Below, piece after piece: positions 8,768 to 17,194 of a stretch of DNA of 64,000 nucleotides. Source of the DNA: Oceanispirochaeta crateris (GTDB taxonomy: Bacteria > Spirochaetota > Spirochaetia > DSM-2461); the NCBI RefSeq assembly GCF_008329965.1, contig NZ_CP036150.1, positions 3,018,439 to 3,082,438 on the forward strand. The letters run 5' to 3'. A program made the position numbers and the translations under genes. Position 1 is the stretch's first letter. Each line of letters starts with the position of its first letter. The notes below the pieces were generated by a model. That model was not told the origin of the DNA and ran no database searches. It was given only the letters and a program-made list of their open reading frames with translations.

Positions 8768-8908
8768 AAGCTGAAAATTTCAGTTTAGTTCATTGATATT
8801 GTTTCAATAATATCCTGTAGTAACAATAAATTACCGCCAAAATAATTTTCAGTAATTTCATTCAGATTCTAGCATGCCGAATATAATATTATACTGCAGT
8901 TAAAATCA

Positions 8909-9226
8909 TTGTTTCATCTTCTTGAGTCTGCTCTCTTTTATGTCATCAACATGAAGTCAAATATCCCGAAAATTGCTCTGATCTGGCAGGAGAATCAACG
9001 ATACAAACGGTACTTCAATGAAAGGAATATAAAGCTCTCTTTCTCTATACAAGAAAAATGGTTTATTCGATCAATTTCCATCAGCAATCCAAAAGCAAGT
9101 AAGTATTTTACACTGGTAACACCTGAAACCGTTTTGTACAGATGGAAGAGAGCCATTAAAGATTACTGGACTTATGACAAACCAAAACCAGAAAGAAAGG
9201 CAGGCCTCCCATCACCAAAGCTATGA
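8909..9226 (+). CDS. Transposase, N-terminal part (rve/integrase-core element)
   Basis: This 105-aa piece matches the leader and HTH part of integrase-core (rve) transposases related to IS481-type elements: LVTPETVLYRWKRAIKDYW is the recognisable block near residues 67-86. Relatives are usually one protein. Here the reading frame ends at TGA and the next frame starts within the same ATGA. Either a frameshift mutation has split the gene or the two halves are translationally coupled. A matching left inverted repeat was not found, so the element may be decaying. Confidence 0.65.
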   Translation: MFHLLESALFYVINMKSNIPKIALIWQENQRYKRYFNERNIKLSFSIQEKWFIRSISISNPKASKYFTLVTPETVLYRWKRAIKDYWTYDKPKPERKAGLPSPKL

Positions 9227-9927
9227 AGCTCCTGATCAAGAATATGAAAATAGACAACTATCTATGGGGCTGTAAGCGAATTCAAGATGAGTTAGGGAAG
9301 AGATCTATCGATGTATCCAGGGAGACGATAAGAAAAGTCATTCAGGATTACCGGAAATCTGGAGAAATAAAGCCCAATTACTCATGGAGCAGATTTCTGA
9401 AAGCTCACTGGCAGTCATTCTATGCCTGTGATTTCTTCACCGTTGATACTTTTAGATTCAAGAGATTCTACGTCTTCTTCATTATAGAGCTTAAGAGCCG
9501 AAAGATCGTACATTACAATGTTACTCAGAATCCAAACATCCTCTTTTTAAGAAACCAGCTCAGCTACTTTGAAGAGTTATATCCTGATTCATATTTGATC
9601 CATGATAATTCCGGGGAGCTGAAATGCTTTCCATATCATGAATATGAAATCGAAGGAGTTGCTACGACTCCCTACTCTCCCAATTTAAATGCATATGCTG
9701 AAAGGTTTATCAGATCAGTTCATCAGGAATGCCTGGATTGGTTTATTATCTTCTCTGAGAAGCAATTGAGGAATATCCTGAAATCATACATGGATTATTA
9801 TAATAAATTTTGCCCCCATCAAGGTATCAATGCTATCCCAGAAGGCAATCCTCCAGAAATATCCGGGAAAATTATAAAAACACCCATACTTTTCGGTCTA
9901 CATCACCACTATTACAGAGCCAGCTGA
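9223..9927 (+). CDS. Transposase, DDE catalytic part (rve/integrase-core element)
   Basis: A 234-aa piece with the rve catalytic core: first Asp in FYACDFFTVDT, second Asp in LIHDNSGEL and Glu in NAYAERFIRSVHQECLD, followed by YYNKFCPHQGINAIPEGNPPE. This is the HTH-DDE order of IS481-like elements without an OrfA/OrfB frameshift. It follows the N-terminal piece with a 4-bp overlap in the -1 frame. The element's right end is probably the 10061-10115 repeat 134 bp downstream. Confidence 0.75.
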   Translation: MKLLIKNMKIDNYLWGCKRIQDELGKRSIDVSRETIRKVIQDYRKSGEIKPNYSWSRFLKAHWQSFYACDFFTVDTFRFKRFYVFFIIELKSRKIVHYNVTQNPNILFLRNQLSYFEELYPDSYLIHDNSGELKCFPYHEYEIEGVATTPYSPNLNAYAERFIRSVHQECLDWFIIFSEKQLRNILKSYMDYYNKFCPHQGINAIPEGNPPEISGKIIKTPILFGLHHHYYRAS

Positions 9928-10060
9928 TCTAATATGGAAAACTTTCATCATTAGTCATGGGAGAGGTGTTTCTTCAGATTGAAGGAAACCTTCAATTAAC
10001 CGGTTATCAGCAATATATATTCAGAAAATTTGTAAATTCATATTTTAAAAAACTTGAATC

Positions 10061-10115
10061 ACCATGAAGATGGAACATTTTCTACCTGATTTGCTTTTCG
10101 CTTATTAAATTGTCA
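10061..10115 (+). repeat. Right-end sequence of the rve-type element (copy 2 of 3)
   Basis: This stretch is close to identical to 3661-3714 and ends in TTATTAAATTGTCA. Together with the copy at 18079-18101 it defines a shared element terminus ending in TGTCA. The sequence abuts the tRNA-derived repeat that starts at 10122. Confidence 0.7.
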
Positions 10116-10121
10116 CTACGG

Positions 10122-10252
10122 GCGTCAGTCCACTTTCAATGGCAGACGACCGTTTTACAACAAACAGACTAATCCCTATCCAGAAAGGGTTTAAACCAAA
10201 AAAAAGACACTCAAACGAGTGTCTTTTCATGGGCCCACAAGGACTTGAACTT
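10122..10252 (-). repeat. Duplicated tRNA-Ile 3' end plus terminator (block A)
   Basis: This ~131-bp block is a diverged copy of 19793-19924. Both start with GCGTCAGT, share AATCCCTATCC and GTTTAAACCAAAAAAAAGAC, and carry the tRNA terminator hairpin (here 10203-10212 with 10217-10226). Both reach into the tRNA 3' end. Here the first 21 nt (10230-10250) are identical to the functional tRNA-Ile, after which the tRNA sequence stops, so no complete tRNA exists. The arrangement is what integration at a tRNA 3' end leaves behind. Confidence 0.8.
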
Positions 10253-10355
10253 GAGCTGCATCCTTATGCCGTACATATAGTGCTATATCTTACCGCATAA
10301 TAATGGCTTATGGGGTTCGTTACGCATATAAAGCTACTGGACTCATATAATAAGG

Positions 10356-10375
10356 GCGTCAATATCGGCGTCATT
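10356..10375 (+). repeat. GCGTCA double-repeat (copy 1)
   Basis: GCGTCAATATCGGCGTCATT is an 18/20 match to 19781-19800 and resembles 16804-16823. Each is a tandem pair of GCGTCA(A/G)T-like units. Here it lies about 40 bp left of the IS3 end. The surrounding 10253-10413 sequence has no supported gene. Confidence 0.6.
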
Positions 10376-10457
10376 CTTTTGGTAAGAGTCTGGCACCATG
10401 GAATACCCTATAGTTCAAGATAGTTGTCACAGTATTTAATATGGAGGACAACATCAA

Positions 10458-10946
10458 TTGAGTAAGTACAGTACAGGATTTCGAAACAGCATTTTACGGA
10501 AAGTTCTGCCCCCTGAGAGTAGGTCTATTGCCCAGGTAAGCCGGGAAGAAGGAATCTCAAATCAAACAATTAGGAATTGGGTTGCCAAGGCTAAAGATGG
10601 TACACTGGATGCAGCTGCTGGAGAGTTATCACCAGATCGGAGGAGCATTTCAGAAAAGATGTCCCTTCTCTTAGAGAGCCGATCAATTTCAAAAGATGAG
10701 ATAGGAAATTGGCTTAGAAAGAATGGTCTCCACAGTGAACATCTATCCCTCTGGGAGCAGGAGCTGCGGCAGTCTATGACAGAAAAAGAAAAGACCATCC
10801 AGGAACAAAATCGTCAATTGAAGCTAAAGACTAAAAAGCTTGAGAAAGAGCTTGCTCGTAAAGATAAAGCCCTGGCTGAAATGGCAGCCCTACTAACTCT
10901 TAAAAAAAAAGTGGATGCTCTATTGGGGGACGACGAGGACGATTAA
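10458..10946 (+). CDS. IS3-family transposase OrfA
   Basis: A 162-aa protein with an N-terminal HTH (SIAQVSREEGISNQTIRNWVAK at ~22-43, given as one helix-turn-helix) and a long C-terminal leucine-zipper-like coiled coil rich in KEKTIQEQNRQLK. It starts with TTG or GTG-type context after GGAGGAC. It ends at a stretch of nine A (10902-10910) followed by G, a classical slippery run. A -1 shift there continues into orfB to give the active OrfAB transposase. Confidence 0.85.
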   Translation: MSKYSTGFRNSILRKVLPPESRSIAQVSREEGISNQTIRNWVAKAKDGTLDAAAGELSPDRRSISEKMSLLLESRSISKDEIGNWLRKNGLHSEHLSLWEQELRQSMTEKEKTIQEQNRQLKLKTKKLEKELARKDKALAEMAALLTLKKKVDALLGDDEDD

Positions 10947-10978
10947 TTACTCAGGATCTCAGAGATCTAGCAGTTTCA

Positions 10979-11980
10979 TTGTTAGATGAAGCAATATCAG
11001 ATGGAGCCAGAAGATCAGAAGCCTGTAATGTAATGGATATATCTGTCCGGACATATCATAGATGGAGTGATTCTTCTTGTGGTGACAAAAGAAAAGGAGC
11101 AGTGAAAAAGGTTAAAAGAAAGCTTGCAGAGTATGAACGTCAAGAGATTCTCAGGATTGCCTGTGAAGATAGATTTGTGGACTGTAATCCATATCAGATT
11201 GTTGTAACTCTTTTGGATGAAGGAGTATATATAGCATCTGTAAGTACTTTCTACAGAGTGCTGAGAGATGCAGACATGATTCACCACAGAAAAAGAAGTT
11301 ACCCTGCAAGAAAGCAGAATAAACCTCCTGAGTTGGCAGCTACAGGCCCCAATCAGGTTTGGAGTTGGGATATTACTTTTCTCAAAACAGATGTGAATGG
11401 AATCTTCCTTTACTGCTATATGATCGTTGATGTCTGGAGTCGTAAAATTGTTGGTTGGGAGATACACGAATCTGAATCATCGGAGCTAGCCGAGCAAATG
11501 TTTAGAAGGTTAAAAATCATTCATAAACTGGAAGGAATCAGGCTGCATTCTGATAATGGGAATCCCATGAAAGGTGGTACCATGATTATGACATTGTATG
11601 CATTAGGAGTGATCCCATCTTTTTCAAGACCCAGAGTCAGTGATGATAATCCCTATTCTGAATCTTTGTTCAAAACTTTAAAATATACGGCCGGATACCC
11701 AAAGTATTTTAAGGATATACATCAAGCTCGTGTATGGATGGCAGATTTTGTGAATTGGTATAACAATGAGCATAAACATTCAGGAATCTCATATATTTCT
11801 CCAGCCCAAAGACACTGTGGCGATGGTTCAGAAATAATGGAGAAAAGGAATAAGGTCATAAGAAAAGCAATTAGCAAAACTCCTGAAAGGTGGAGTTCTG
11901 ATCAAAAGATATGGGAGGATCAGAAACATGTGTATCTGAACCCATCTTTAGAGACTAAGAAGCAACTGATTTCAGCATAA
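10979..11980 (+). CDS. IS3-family transposase OrfB (DDE domain)
   Basis: The IS3 catalytic half, 333 aa from its first ATG/TTG-type start. The frame is actually open from 10904, consistent with production as an OrfAB fusion through a -1 shift in the A-run at 10902-10910. The DDE residues lie in VWSWDITFLKT, LHSDNGNPM and the E of NPYSESLFKTLKY, and the tail has the usual WYNNEHKHSGISYISPAQRH. The stop codon TAA (11978-11980) is also the first three bases of the target duplication created by the IS256 insertion. Confidence 0.88.
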   Translation: MLDEAISDGARRSEACNVMDISVRTYHRWSDSSCGDKRKGAVKKVKRKLAEYERQEILRIACEDRFVDCNPYQIVVTLLDEGVYIASVSTFYRVLRDADMIHHRKRSYPARKQNKPPELAATGPNQVWSWDITFLKTDVNGIFLYCYMIVDVWSRKIVGWEIHESESSELAEQMFRRLKIIHKLEGIRLHSDNGNPMKGGTMIMTLYALGVIPSFSRPRVSDDNPYSESLFKTLKYTAGYPKYFKDIHQARVWMADFVNWYNNEHKHSGISYISPAQRHCGDGSEIMEKRNKVIRKAISKTPERWSSDQKIWEDQKHVYLNPSLETKKQLISA

Positions 11981-11985
11981 AAAAA

Positions 11986-13312
11986 GACCCTGTAAATAAA
12001 ACTGTGTAACTGCCTAATTCTGAATAGCCCAAAAAGGGCAATAGGAGTTAGGATGAATAGTATCATGATAGACAAAGATCGTTTGGATGAGTTAGCCACA
12101 GAATTGGCTAAAGGGGTTAAGACCGAGGCAGACTTGGCTGATCCTCTTGGCCAGCTGATGAAGCTGACAATTGAAAAAGCTCTAAATGCTGAAATGGATA
12201 ATCATCTTGGTTATGAAAAGCATTCTCGGAAAGGGCACAACAAAAAAAATAGCCGTAATGGCTACAATTCAAAGAAAGTAAAAACTGATTCAGGGGAACT
12301 TGAAATAGAAACACCTCGGGATAGAGACTCAGAGTTTGAACCTCAAATGGTTAAGAAAGGTCAAAGAAGACTTCTAGGTTTTGATCAGAAGATTCTCACC
12401 CTTTACGCCAAAGGCCAGACAACCAGAGATATCGCTGAGACACTTAAAGATTTATATGGTGTAGATGTCTCTCATACCCTTATTTCTCAGGTAACAGATT
12501 CTGTTCTTGAAGAAGTGGAACAGTGGCAGAACCGCCCCTTGGACAGCTTATATCCCATCATTTATCTGGATTGCATCGTAGTCAAAGTACATCAGGACAA
12601 ACGGGTCATCAAAAAGGCTGTTTACCTGGCTCTAGGGATCACTACTGAAGGTATAAAGGAATTATTGGGGCTCTGGATCTCTGAGAACGAAGGAGCCAAA
12701 TTCTGGCTTTCTGTGCTGACAGAGCTCCAGAACCGGGGTGTTCAGGATATCTTTATAGCGTGTGTCGATGGACTAACTGGATTTCCTGAAGCTATCAATA
12801 CCGTCTATCCTAAAACAAAGATTCAGCTCTGTATTGTACATATGGTCAGGAACTCCTTGAAATATGTTTCATACAAGGATCGAAAGGAAGCTGCTAGAGA
12901 TTTGAAGGCAATCTACTCATCAATCACTCTGGATGAAGCAGAAAGAGAGCTTAATAATTTTGCTGAAAAGTGGGATAGCCAGTATGGCTCTATTAGTAAA
13001 ATGTGGAAAAGACATTGGGAAAATCTGATAGCAATTTATGATTACCCAGATGAAATCCGGAAAATCATCTATACCACTAATGCAATAGAATCTTTGAACA
13101 GTGTCATTCGAAAAGCGATCAAGAATCGGAAGATCTTTCCCAATGACAAATCTGCATTTAAGATCGTATACTTGGCTATACAGCAGGCCTCCAAAAAATG
13201 GACTATGCCACTAAGAGCATGGAAACCTGCCATGAATCGATTTCAGTTGGAATATGGAGATCGATTTACAGATGAATAAGTTAGGCATTTACACAGGAAA
13301 CTTTACAGGCTC
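11986..13312 (+). mobile_element. IS256-family insertion sequence, complete, with 8-bp target duplication
   Basis: Terminal inverted repeats begin GACCCTGTAAAT on the left and, reversed, GAGCCTGTAAAG on the right, and both continue with CTGTGTAA and TGCCTAA blocks. An identical 8-bp TAAAAAAA flanks both sides (11978-11985 and 13313-13320). That is the expected duplication length for the family. The transposase is intact, so this may be a recent insertion. Confidence 0.93.
12053..13279 (+). CDS. IS256-family (Mutator-type) transposase
   Basis: An intact 408-aa transposase. Motifs in order: zinc-like leader KNSRNGYNSKKV, first catalytic Asp in YLDCIVVK, second in ACVDGLTGFPEAI, the C-x2-H type LCIVHMVRNS motif, and the catalytic Glu in TTNAIESLNSVIRK. 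AGGAG lies 5 nt before the ATG. Length and motif spacing are normal, so it should be active. Confidence 0.95.
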   Translation: MNSIMIDKDRLDELATELAKGVKTEADLADPLGQLMKLTIEKALNAEMDNHLGYEKHSRKGHNKKNSRNGYNSKKVKTDSGELEIETPRDRDSEFEPQMVKKGQRRLLGFDQKILTLYAKGQTTRDIAETLKDLYGVDVSHTLISQVTDSVLEEVEQWQNRPLDSLYPIIYLDCIVVKVHQDKRVIKKAVYLALGITTEGIKELLGLWISENEGAKFWLSVLTELQNRGVQDIFIACVDGLTGFPEAINTVYPKTKIQLCIVHMVRNSLKYVSYKDRKEAARDLKAIYSSITLDEAERELNNFAEKWDSQYGSISKMWKRHWENLIAIYDYPDEIRKIIYTTNAIESLNSVIRKAIKNRKIFPNDKSAFKIVYLAIQQASKKWTMPLRAWKPAMNRFQLEYGDRFTDE

Positions 13313-13320
13313 TAAAAAAA
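13313..13320. repeat. Target-site duplication of the IS256 insertion
   Basis: TAAAAAAA here is identical to 11978-11985, immediately outside each end of the IS256 element. The left copy still provides the TAA stop codon of the IS3 orfB. Confidence 0.92.
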
Positions 13321-13336
13321 TCAAAAGTTGTGACAA

Positions 13337-13609
13337 CTATGTTGAAACATTCCGGAATACTGTTAAAACGCTAATTCTATCTTCTTCAATTCTATAAATG
13401 ATACGATAATTATCAACAATCAACTCCTTAATCGAAGTATCAGAATACTCTGGAACAATTCTTCCAGAAAAAGGAAAATTTGTGAGCTCATTCTCACAGT
13501 TCAAAATTTTCTCTATCTGCCTATCCGCATAATATAAAGAATCCTTAGAAATATATGCATGGATGCTTTCTAAATCTTTGATCGAATTAGCAGACCAAAA
13601 GACTCTCAT
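13337..13609 (-). CDS. RelE/ParE-family type II toxin
   Basis: A 90-aa toxin of the RelE/ParE fold: VFWSANSIKDLESIHAYIS, then a helical YYADRQIEKIL, FPFSGRIVPEY and the core strand LIVDNYRIIYRIEEDRISVLTVFR. The ParE-like pattern suggests gyrase inhibition, but RelE-like mRNA cleavage cannot be excluded. Its start overlaps the antitoxin stop by 4 bp. The last few codons (VST then stop) lie in the inverted repeat of the neighbouring IS3 element, so the native C-terminus has been replaced. Confidence 0.82.
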   Translation of the reverse strand: MRVFWSANSIKDLESIHAYISKDSLYYADRQIEKILNCENELTNFPFSGRIVPEYSDTSIKELIVDNYRIIYRIEEDRISVLTVFRNVST

Positions 13610-13794
13610 TTTGAGATTTTGAACTTATTACGAACTTCTTCTGATGTATATAGATTTCCATTATCAGCATCAGTTAAACCTTTTTCAATCTTCTGACGAA
13701 CATAAATTTTCTGCATAAAATCATCTAATGAAACTTCATCCGGAAGATGAGAGATAATATCATCTGAAATATTTTTCAATTCATGCTTCGTCAA
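13606..13794 (-). CDS. Putative antitoxin paired with the RelE/ParE toxin
   Basis: A 62-aa, acidic protein just upstream of the toxin gene and overlapping it by ATGA, the standard antitoxin-toxin order. The C-terminal pattern KIEKGLTDADNGNLYTSEEVRNKFK resembles small antitoxins that wrap the toxin with a helix; it is quoted here as two adjoining blocks. No clear ribbon-helix-helix or HTH domain is visible, so how it binds DNA is unknown. Function rests on the gene order plus size. Confidence 0.7.
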   Translation of the reverse strand: MTKHELKNISDDIISHLPDEVSLDDFMQKIYVRQKIEKGLTDADNGNLYTSEEVRNKFKISK

Positions 13795-13905
13795 TTTGAT
13801 CTCCTATAATACTCTCTATAAATTATAGTACAGTATTTTTAACAGGAAATATAGATTTAAATCCTTGCTCTGAGCAATCATTAGAATAGCATTGGCTAAT
13901 ATAAC

Positions 13906-15699
13906 GAGACTGTAGAAAAACTACCTCTCGATTCTCAGTATTCCGTTTCCTGATAATTACTGACCAATTCTCAACATTTATTATCAAATAAATAATCCAA
14001 TCGAGAAATCAATCAAAAACCCTCTGCATTTGATTTCATATGCCACTGATTCATTCTAACCAGAATCCCATATCAACCCTCATTCTATACACATTCAATC
14101 TTAATTTTTCCAATATTGTGCACCATACAATACAGCAGCCATTGAGTGTTCACCTTCTGCTTTCCACGCAGGGTAAATCTATTTAGTTTCTTGATACCTG
14201 CAATATGACCGAATACCGGTTCAACCGTACTCATTCTCTTGGAATAAATAGAACGACCATAAGGTGTATCAATCTTGTTTTTCATAACTTCAACAGGGAT
14301 GTTTCCTTTGCCATCAGGAACCTCTTTCAGGATAGCAACCTGTCTGGCTTTCGTACTCTTTTTTCGGATGCATTTAGAGCGCAGAGCACAGTCTTTACAT
14401 AAATGAATATATCCCTGATAAGACTGACCAACATACCGTCCATCACTACTTTTAAAGTTGGGTGATTTCAACCACATGGGATGCCCTGCTGGACATATGA
14501 GCTTGTTTGTAACTGTATCCATGAAGAAGTCTTCAGGACTGAAGTAATGCTTTCCCTTTTCCGGTTTCCAGTTCTGCACCTTCTTTTTGTATTTCCCGGC
14601 ATCCTGGAAAGTCACATTTCTTTTCCTAAACTGATTGTCAGGGATATAGGCATCGATCTTTTTATCATGGATCAAATCCATGTTCTTCTTGTTATGAAAA
14701 CCAGTATCCGCTGTTATAGTCACAGTCTCGTAAATATCGTCATCTATATTTGCTTTCTTACAGGTTTTATCAATTCCTTCCAGTATTTCAGGGAGGTGTC
14801 CTGATTCATTGATGTCCCCAAAAGCTTCTGCCCAGACAATGAGCTGATTCTTATCATCCACCGCGGCAATACCGTTATACCCCTGGAGAACGCCATGACC
14901 TGTAGACATTTTAGCGCTTTCATTATCAATAATATTACTTTTAATTGGTTTTTTCTGACTTCCCATACGCTCTACGTTTGACTCCAGAAAGTCAAAGATT
15001 TTATCAGACTGTGCCTTCAGTTTCTTAATAGCCTTCTCTTCTTTTTCCCTTTGTTTCTGATCATCCCAACTTGTGTCTGTACTCTTATGCTTGGCTACAA
15101 GATAGTTTACTGATCTCTCTATTTTCTTTGTTTTTGCCAGTAGTTCTGCCTTAGTTCCGCTCCACTCCTTGGAGCAGTTTGAAGAGATCTTACAACCGTC
15201 TATGGCAAACATATTCTTTCCTATCAGTCCCTGGGTGTAGCAGACTGAGATAATCATGGTGAACAGTTCAGCACATTCTGTATGTCTCGTTGAAATGAAA
15301 TCGGCAATGGTTGTGAAGTGGGGTCTTCTATCTGCGGCCAGGGCCATACAGACGATGTTTTCATTACATAACTGGGCTATCTTTCTACTGCTGTTAATGC
15401 CTTTGGAATAGGCGTAAAGTATGATTTTCAGCAGTATGGCAGGATCATATGCCGGAGCATCGGTATAATCATTTTCATACCGGTTGGCAAATATGGAAAG
15501 GTCAATCTGGTGATCAATTAAATGACAAAGTGTGTATTCAAAAGTACCTGGTAAAACTTGCTTCTCAAAGCTGACTGGAATCATTAGGGTTTGCTCATAA
15601 GAATAATCTTTATACTTTGCCATTTGATCCCTCCCGTTTTAAGAATTTTATCATAAATTCTTCGAGAGCTGTTGAAAAGTTGACTTTTTCTACAGTCTC
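13906..15699 (-). mobile_element. IS1182-family insertion sequence
   Basis: Terminal inverted repeats are GAGACTGTAGAAAAA at 13906 and its complement ending at 15699. They enclose one transposase gene on the minus strand. No convincing target duplication was found. The 13795-13905 stretch between the antitoxin and this element has no gene. Confidence 0.85.
14085..15623 (-). CDS. IS1182-family transposase
   Basis: A full-length 512-aa DDE transposase. The N-terminal IS1182 domain has YDPAILLKIILYAYSKGI and TIADFI. The first Asp lies in FAIDGCKISSN, a second in TITADTGFHNKKN and the Glu in STVEPVFGHIAGIKKLNRF. A Cys cluster (LICPAGHPMW, CKDCALRSKCIRK) matches the family's C-terminal zinc-binding segment. 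No frameshift was seen. Confidence 0.93.
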   Translation of the reverse strand: MAKYKDYSYEQTLMIPVSFEKQVLPGTFEYTLCHLIDHQIDLSIFANRYENDYTDAPAYDPAILLKIILYAYSKGINSSRKIAQLCNENIVCMALAADRRPHFTTIADFISTRHTECAELFTMIISVCYTQGLIGKNMFAIDGCKISSNCSKEWSGTKAELLAKTKKIERSVNYLVAKHKSTDTSWDDQKQREKEEKAIKKLKAQSDKIFDFLESNVERMGSQKKPIKSNIIDNESAKMSTGHGVLQGYNGIAAVDDKNQLIVWAEAFGDINESGHLPEILEGIDKTCKKANIDDDIYETVTITADTGFHNKKNMDLIHDKKIDAYIPDNQFRKRNVTFQDAGKYKKKVQNWKPEKGKHYFSPEDFFMDTVTNKLICPAGHPMWLKSPNFKSSDGRYVGQSYQGYIHLCKDCALRSKCIRKKSTKARQVAILKEVPDGKGNIPVEVMKNKIDTPYGRSIYSKRMSTVEPVFGHIAGIKKLNRFTLRGKQKVNTQWLLYCMVHNIGKIKIECV

Positions 15700-15845
15700 A
15701 TCATGCTAATTAAGCTGCAGGGGAACCATCCACTGCACCCTAAGTCTCCAGTCCTCATAATTATTAAATATACTTTCTGGGAACGGGAAATTAATACCTA
15801 GATATGCATGTCAGCACAAATCCCCATAATAGTTGAAATAGAGGA

Positions 15846-15884
15846 ATAAAAGGTGATGAAACAGCACCACCTTTATTAAATAAC
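15846..15884 (-). terminator. Hairpin terminator of the acetyltransferase gene
   Basis: On the minus strand AATAAAGGTGG pairs with a complementary CACCTTTTATT across a ~12-nt loop, starting 14-20 nt after the acetyltransferase stop. The 15700-15845 stretch between it and the IS1182 end has no gene. Confidence 0.55.
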
Positions 15885-15897
15885 AAAAAAATTTATA

Positions 15898-16350
15898 TCA
15901 TGATTTTAGTCTTGCAACAATTTCATCATCTTCATATTCGCCGTTTTCAACAAATCCAATACTTTTATATAGTTTAGAAGCCGGGTTATCCGGAGCAAAT
16001 GAGAGAGCAAAGCACGTAGCATTCTTTGTATTCTTCAGTTCTTCAATAATTTCGATTATAGCTGTTCTTCCATAACCTTTCTTCTGATGGTTTTTATCAA
16101 TGGTAATTCCCCCAATCCAATAGCTATTATCACTTTCATCGAAAGCCCACATTAGAAATCCTACTATTGTGTCTTCTAAATATATGGCTTTAGGGTTCCA
16201 TAATTTGCCATAATTACACAAGCAAAGATAATATGTTGGCTCTGCAACCCATTCTTTTTGATTTTCATGTACTTGTAACTTTGAAATTTCCCGCCAGTTT
16301 CCAGGGGTAATTTCCCGTAAATTTATTTGATTTGATAATGAAGTATTCAT
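15898..16350 (-). CDS. GNAT-family N-acetyltransferase (spermidine acetyltransferase-like)
   Basis: A 150-aa acetyl-CoA-dependent transferase. The acetyl-CoA site is visible as IDKNHQKKGYGRTAI (residues ~83-97, Q/RxxGxG/A motif), followed by NPASKLYKSIGF. The N-terminal KLQVHENQKEWVAEPTYYL resembles BltD/PaiA polyamine acetyltransferases, which acetylate spermidine or spermine, but substrate cannot be fixed from this. It is probably cargo of the accessory block, isolated between two insertion sequences. Confidence 0.82.
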   Translation of the reverse strand: MNTSLSNQINLREITPGNWREISKLQVHENQKEWVAEPTYYLCLCNYGKLWNPKAIYLEDTIVGFLMWAFDESDNSYWIGGITIDKNHQKKGYGRTAIIEIIEELKNTKNATCFALSFAPDNPASKLYKSIGFVENGEYEDDEIVARLKS

Positions 16351-16803
16351 TATAACTCCTGAGTTAGTTAAGCTGAAATTAGAAGTGACTTCGGATCGTG
16401 GCTATTTGACAGGCGTAATCCGAGCAGACATTAAAACGATCGAGAAAAATATATTTAATTTAATAACCATCACTTTTGCCTCCTCAGACTTTGATACAGG
16501 AAAATTATAGGAATCCGAGACTTTATGCAACAGAGACCTCCAAATAAATTGAATGTGAGTATTAATCGCTATTTAGCTCAATGGACCTCTCACCAAAAGA
16601 TTAGACACAACTCGCATGGAAAAGTCGACAGGATGTAGCATAATTAAGCTGTCTTGTATTACATAAGAGCCTGGCTTTCATATTCCATAAAAGCACTTAT
16701 GCACCTTTTATCAGAGTTCAATTGAATATGGAAAAGTTTCATCATTAAATGTGCGGATCAGGATGAAACTGATGCCGGAATAATAGCAATCACATTTCAA
16801 AAG
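16351..16803. other. Intergenic scar region between acetyltransferase and IS407-group element
   Basis: I see no supportable gene. The stretch ATATGGAAAAGTTTCATCATTA near 16727-16748 nearly repeats the sequence just after the rve transposase stop (9935-9956), so a fragment of that element's 3' flank lies here. The region looks like a mosaic of decayed mobile DNA. Confidence 0.45.
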
Positions 16804-16823
16804 GCGTCAATAAGAGCGTCAGT
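16804..16823 (+). repeat. GCGTCA double-repeat (copy 2)
   Basis: GCGTCAATAAGAGCGTCAGT matches 19781-19800 at 18/20 positions. It is followed by CCCC and then the IS407-group left end, so the insertion sequence sits 5 bp beyond it. Confidence 0.65.
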
Positions 16824-16898
16824 CCCCTTGATCTATCCCCAATAAATCGTACCACAATATAGATTAGTTTTCAGCCAACAAATACAATGGAGGCTGAT

Positions 16899-17171
16899 AT
16901 GAAAAAGAGATTTACAGAAGAACAGATCGTAAAGATTCTGGGAGAACAGAAACTAGGTAAAAAGGTAAGTGACGTTGCCCGTGAATATGGAATCAGCGAA
17001 AATACTTTTTATATTTGGAAGAGAAAATACGCAGATATGACTTCCAAAGAAGTTGCCCGGTTAAAACAGCTTGAACAAGAAAATGAAAACCTAAAAAAGC
17101 TTGTAGCCAATTTATCACTGGATAATATGGCTCAAAAGGAAATCATAAAAAAGTTCTGCGACCCGGAGTAA
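16899..17171 (+). CDS. IS407-group transposase OrfA
   Basis: OrfA of about 90 aa. The HTH follows KKRFTEEQIVKILGEQ, with VAREYGISENTFYIWKRKY as recognition region, then a leucine-zipper coiled coil (LKQLEQENENLKKLVANL). An ATG at 16887 is in frame, but GGAGG lies 5 nt before the ATG at 16899. A slippery heptamer A_AAA_AAG at 17147-17153 lies near the end; a -1 shift there enters orfB. Confidence 0.88.
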   Translation: MKKRFTEEQIVKILGEQKLGKKVSDVAREYGISENTFYIWKRKYADMTSKEVARLKQLEQENENLKKLVANLSLDNMAQKEIIKKFCDPE

Positions 17172-17194
17172 AAAGAGAAGCAGTAAAGCATATT

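Larger units (their letters stand above)
10414..13346 (+). mobile_element. IS3-family element interrupted by an IS256-family element
   Basis: Inverted repeats TTCAAGATAGTTGTCACA (10414-10431) and its near-complement at 13329-13346 (17/18) bound the element. Inside are orfA and orfB with a -1 frameshift site and, inserted exactly at the orfB stop codon, a complete IS256-family element. Removing that insert (1327 bp plus one 8-bp duplication) leaves a typical ~1.6-kb IS3 element. No clear target duplication was seen for the outer element. Its right end overlaps the last codons of the ParE-type toxin gene. Confidence 0.82.
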
